From DAOSWM01 sp035380045 (GTDB taxonomy: Bacteria > Bacteroidota > Bacteroidia > Bacteroidales > Tenuifilaceae): a DNA stretch of 8,545 bases. The notes under the pieces are model-generated. The model had not been told where the DNA came from. It made no database searches and saw only the letters and a list, made by a program, of their open reading frames with translations. The translations under genes were made by a program, and so were the position numbers. The DNA is taken from positions 1 to 8,545 of the forward strand of contig DAOSWM010000100.1 in assembly GCA_035380045.1 (NCBI GenBank), read 5' to 3'. Shown one piece after another: positions 6,038 to 8,545 of the stretch; within the stretch, counting starts at the first letter, position 1, and each line of letters opens with the position of its first letter.

Positions 6038-6397
6038 ATGCAGAAAATTCTAATTATCATCAACGATGCTCCTTACGGCACAGAGAAAGCCTACAACGCC
6101 TTACGAATGGCCATGACTTTGCAAAAAGAGCACGGAAATAAAGTTGAGATTAAATTATTCCTACTAGCCGATGCCGTTTTTTGCGGATTGCCCAGCCAGA
6201 AAACACCTGAAGGATTCTACAATATTGAGCGAATGCTCAAATCGATAATTAGCAAAGGAGGTGAAGTGAAAAGTTGCGGAGGTTGCTCCGAGGCCCGGGG
6301 AGTGGCAAACCTTGAACTTATTGAAGGCGTGAAGTTAAGCAACATGAAGGAATTTGCCCAGTGGACCGTTGAGTGCGATAAGGTTTTATCGTTCTAA
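6038..6397 (+). CDS. DsrE/DsrF-like family protein (YchN-like), probable persulfide carrier
   Basis: The 119-residue cytoplasmic protein opens with the beta strand and turn KILIIINDAPYGTEKAYNALR (3-23), typical of the DsrE/YchN fold, and has KLFLLADAVFCGL (39-51). It carries cysteines at 49, 80, 83 and 113. Cys80 and Cys83 in SCGGCSEARG (79-88) sit where YchN-like proteins carry their conserved cysteine near residue 78. Family members form multimers and, in the Dsr and Tus systems, pass sulfane sulfur between proteins. Its partners (TusA, TusE, rhodanese, DsrC) are absent here. Close coupling to the TauE/SafE gene suggests a two-gene sulfur unit. The leader contains AACTAAAAAC, also seen before the DUF1287 start. 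The gene ends 8 bases from the convergent repeat-protein gene. Confidence 0.88.
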   Translation: MQKILIIINDAPYGTEKAYNALRMAMTLQKEHGNKVEIKLFLLADAVFCGLPSQKTPEGFYNIERMLKSIISKGGEVKSCGGCSEARGVANLELIEGVKLSNMKEFAQWTVECDKVLSF

Positions 6398-6405
6398 CAA
6401 AACCC

Positions 6406-7590
6406 TTACTCCCTTTTTAAGATTTCGGGTAAGTTTTCAATTTTAAATCTCTTGTCAATGGTTCCATCTTCGGAGTGTATCCAAGCAGGGCCATATTGCT
6501 CCCCTCCCCTAAAGAAAATACGGGCAGCAATACTACCACTCGGATAAAAAACAGTGCAAAAATCCTCCAACTTACCTTCTACGTAGTTACCTGAAAGAAC
6601 TAAATTTTCATTTTCGTTAAAATAGCACCACCTTCCTGAAGGATTACCCTCTAAGTAGCTTCCAATCTGTTTCATTTTACCGGTTGGGTAAAAAACCACC
6701 CATTCCCCATGTAATTTACCATTCAAGAATTTGCCTTGGCTATTCACGTTTCCATCCGGGTAAAAACTAATCCATTCTCCATTACGTTGGTCGTTAATAT
6801 ATTGTCCCTTCTCAGCAACTTGCCCCGTTGGATAATACTCAATATACTCGCCCTCAAGGGCTCCATTTATATAATTTGACACATTCATTAATTGACCACT
6901 GTTGTAGAATCCTTTAACTGTTCCAGTTATCAATCCGTTCATGTAGTAAGCCTCTCTACGAAGAGTTCCGTTTTCATAGTATGAGTATACAATCCCCTCA
7001 AACTTTCCGTTAACTTTTTTCCCCTTGTAATCGGCAACCCCATTTTGATGAAATGACTCCCAAGATCCGTTTAATGTATCGTTTACGTAGTTTGCCTCTA
7101 ACAACTTAACACCCTCTGCAGTATAAACACGCGATAAACCATTCAGCATTCCTTTACTATAGTTGCTTTCCGAATCAATTTGACCATTTGGGTGATAGGT
7201 AACTAAAATCCCTTCGAGTAGGTTATTCTTGTAGGAACCAGTTTGGTACAAATTTCCCATCTCGTTCCACACATTGAAAGAACCTGTTTTTTGACCATAC
7301 TTATAGTTAAACAAACTTTTCCGGGCTCCGGATCTATAGTAATTCATCCAGGTGCTATCAGGCTTATCGTCAATAAAAAAACCCTCCTGCATCACCCTTC
7401 CTCCTTGATAATAAAATGAGTATGCACCTTGTTTTATTGAATCATTTGAAAAAATCTTAACCTGATACTTCTCCATTAAAGTGCTATCGGGGTAGTACTT
7501 TTCGACAAAAACAATAGTTTGAGACCAGAGAGTGGACTCTGAAATGCAGAGGAATGACAATAACAATAAAATGAGCCTAATTTTTGGCAT
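6406..7590 (-). CDS. secreted protein with thirteen 24-residue YwqK/MORN_2-type repeats
   Basis: The 394-residue protein has a signal peptide (MPKIRLILLLLSFLCISEST, likely cut near WSQ-T at residue 24). From residue 57 to 368 it is built of thirteen repeats of exactly 24 residues without insertion or deletion, with a partial fourteenth at 369-382. The pattern is W/Y-x-x-Y/F-Y-x-x-G-x(5)-G-x-Y-x-N-G-x-x-x-G, for example WISFYPDGNVNSQG at 273-286. Such repeats form an extended beta structure; in Bacteroidota they occur in secreted and surface proteins and in YwqK-like 'antitoxin repeat' proteins, usually of unknown function. There is no catalytic domain, and no C-terminal type IX secretion domain: it ends ENLPEILKRE. 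It lies 35 bases downstream of the chaperone-like gene on the same strand and is likely its operon partner. Its job is unknown. Confidence 0.88.
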   Translation of the reverse strand: MPKIRLILLLLSFLCISESTLWSQTIVFVEKYYPDSTLMEKYQVKIFSNDSIKQGAYSFYYQGGRVMQEGFFIDDKPDSTWMNYYRSGARKSLFNYKYGQKTGSFNVWNEMGNLYQTGSYKNNLLEGILVTYHPNGQIDSESNYSKGMLNGLSRVYTAEGVKLLEANYVNDTLNGSWESFHQNGVADYKGKKVNGKFEGIVYSYYENGTLRREAYYMNGLITGTVKGFYNSGQLMNVSNYINGALEGEYIEYYPTGQVAEKGQYINDQRNGEWISFYPDGNVNSQGKFLNGKLHGEWVVFYPTGKMKQIGSYLEGNPSGRWCYFNENENLVLSGNYVEGKLEDFCTVFYPSGSIAARIFFRGGEQYGPAWIHSEDGTIDKRFKIENLPEILKRE

Positions 7591-7625
7591 CAGAAAAATG
7601 AAAAGTTAAGTACACTAAAAAGTTA

Positions 7626-8444
7626 CTAGTTCACATCGATAATAAGCTGTGCCCCTTCGAGGGCATATTTTGGACCGTAATCAACAATTACAGCAATCGC
7701 ATACTTTCCCGGTTGAAGTTGATCATTGGGTAAAGTTACCTCTACTGTTCGGGTCATTTTCGGATAGGTTTCGATTTCAAACGAAGGGAACTGCTTTTCT
7801 TCAGCAGTTTGGATATTGGATGCGATAAGATGAACCTTACAAACAGTAACCTTATCGCCCAAATTATCGATAGTTGCGGTAAACTTTCGGTCAGTATCTT
7901 CGCTCCCGGTTACCTCGGTAAGGTTTGTTACCTTAATAGAATGGTTTGAATTTGAACTAGGGGATTGGTAAACCATAACACCAATACGTCCACTAACAGT
8001 TACACCGGCTCCTAATCCTTGGTCAGCACTCCAGCTGGTTTGTTCACGGGTAGGTTGAATGTAAAGCATACACCAGGCTGCACCATACTCATCACCCGGA
8101 ACAAGCATGGTAACCTGAATGGGCATCTCATCTCCGGGGTTCAACTCGAAGAAACTAGGGTTAATGTTTAACCAGTTTGCTGCTGAGCGGCGGGTTGTAT
8201 TAGGGGGTAACGATTTTCTTGTTCCGTCGCTGCCAGGCAGAAAATCCGCTAAAGCCACCACAAACGATGTTTTCTTATTGCTATGATTTTTAACATTTAT
8301 GGTTTTGGTTTGGTTTTCTCCAGGCTCAGCGTTAAAATCGAGCCTTACGGGTGCAACCTCAAAGTCCTGTGCATTAGTATAATTATACAAAAATACCAAA
8401 GCAAATACCCAAAAGCATCGAAGCGCATGTGCAAACGTTTTCAT
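7626..8444 (-). CDS. PapD-like Ig-fold periplasmic chaperone homologue
   Basis: The 272-residue protein has a signal peptide (about 1-25, FWVFALVFLYNYTNA, cut before Q26 or D27). The first domain (27-160) follows the pattern of PapD/fimbrial-chaperone and WxL-interacting-like Ig domains: FEVAPVRLDFNAEPGENQTKT opens at 28, then INVKNHSNKK (49-58), ANWLNINPSFFELNPGDEMPIQVT (89-112) and YGAAWCMLYI (120-129). The second beta domain (about 168-272) contains ATIDNLGDKVTVCKV (190-204) and ends in a strand, LIIDVN. Each domain has one cysteine (125, 202). The family shields or positions exported proteins or binds surface polymers. There is no usher or pilin gene here, so a true fimbrial role is not supported. 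It is probably first in a unit with the repeat protein; identification is by pattern and the distant family match is moderate. Confidence 0.7.
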   Translation of the reverse strand: MKTFAHALRCFWVFALVFLYNYTNAQDFEVAPVRLDFNAEPGENQTKTINVKNHSNKKTSFVVALADFLPGSDGTRKSLPPNTTRRSAANWLNINPSFFELNPGDEMPIQVTMLVPGDEYGAAWCMLYIQPTREQTSWSADQGLGAGVTVSGRIGVMVYQSPSSNSNHSIKVTNLTEVTGSEDTDRKFTATIDNLGDKVTVCKVHLIASNIQTAEEKQFPSFEIETYPKMTRTVEVTLPNDQLQPGKYAIAVIVDYGPKYALEGAQLIIDVN

Positions 8445-8463
8445 ACTTAAAATTTTGATTGTT

Positions 8464-8498
8464 CAAAATTACTATAAACAACAAATATAATGCAAAAA
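8464..8498 (-). promoter_or_regulatory. promoter of the chaperone-like/repeat-protein unit
   Basis: On the minus strand TAATTTTG (8471-8464) matches the -7 consensus TAnnTTTG exactly. TTTTTG (8498-8493) lies 21 bases upstream as the -33 element. A second exact -7 match, TATATTTG (8489-8482), would give a longer leader of about 30 bases but lacks a well-placed TTG. The start codon is at 8444. Confidence 0.42.
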
Positions 8499-8529
8499 TG
8501 TTGATAGTGTAGCAGTTTTCAGAGAAAAT

Positions 8530-8545
8530 AAAAGCCCTCCGATTT
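8530..8545 (-). terminator. possible half of an intrinsic terminator, cut by the window edge
   Basis: On the minus strand the edge reads AAATCGGAGGGCTTTTATTTT. It looks like the 3' arm of a GC-rich hairpin followed by a T run, as at the end of a minus-strand gene lying to the right. The matching arm would be outside the window, so this rests on half a structure. If right, the chaperone-like gene begins its own transcription unit. Confidence 0.3.

Noticed and set aside
3849..6397. A single new defence or repair system built from DUF1287, AlkD, TauE and DsrE
   Set aside because: All four are common families with ordinary roles. There is no nuclease, helicase, toxin or mobile-element signature, and strand continuity alone does not show joint function.

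Overview
The window looks like chromosomal DNA of a member of the Bacteroidota, probably class Bacteroidia; the order cannot be fixed from this sequence. The grounds are a TlpA-type thioredoxin lipoprotein with a large N-terminal domain, coding starts without Shine-Dalgarno sequences but with A-rich leaders, upstream sequences matching the Bacteroidota promoter pattern TTG...TAnnTTTG, and a YwqK/MORN_2-type repeat protein. All genes are intact. I see no tRNA, rRNA, insertion sequence, phage gene or CRISPR array, and no gene-free stretch over 300 bases.

Layout from left to right. Bases 1-205 hold a repeat-rich intergenic patch: 14-bp tandem repeats, a perfect 16-bp-stem palindrome and 14-bp inverted arms, which together look like one end of a small non-coding repeat element. 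A thioredoxin-fold lipoprotein gene (206-1597, minus) is divergent from plsY (1726-2400, plus), the acyl-phosphate glycerol-3-phosphate acyltransferase of phospholipid synthesis. plsY converges, 4 bases apart, on a sodium/proton-coupled dicarboxylate or acidic amino acid symporter (2405-3730, minus). A divergent promoter region follows. It serves a plus-strand pair made of a secreted DUF1287 protein (3849-4457) and an AlkD-type DNA alkylation repair glycosylase (4462-5175), 4 bases apart. Next on the same strand come a TauE/SafE membrane permease (5243-6016) and a DsrE-family sulfur-relay-like protein (6038-6397). This pair converges, 8 bases apart, on a minus-strand pair: a PapD-like secreted Ig-fold protein (8444-7626) followed by a secreted protein with thirteen in-register 24-residue YwqK/MORN_2-type repeats (7590-6406).

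Functionally this is a mosaic of short housekeeping and envelope units, not one pathway. The most coherent units are TauE/SafE-DsrE, a plausible sulfur-anion transport and persulfide-handling pair, and the chaperone-like/repeat-protein pair, a plausible cell-surface module of unknown role. The regulatory observation most worth testing is an identical 14-bp inverted repeat, TTTGCATTCGCAAA, upstream of both plsY and the DUF1287-alkD unit. I found no convincing previously undescribed system; the findings below are leads of modest strength.
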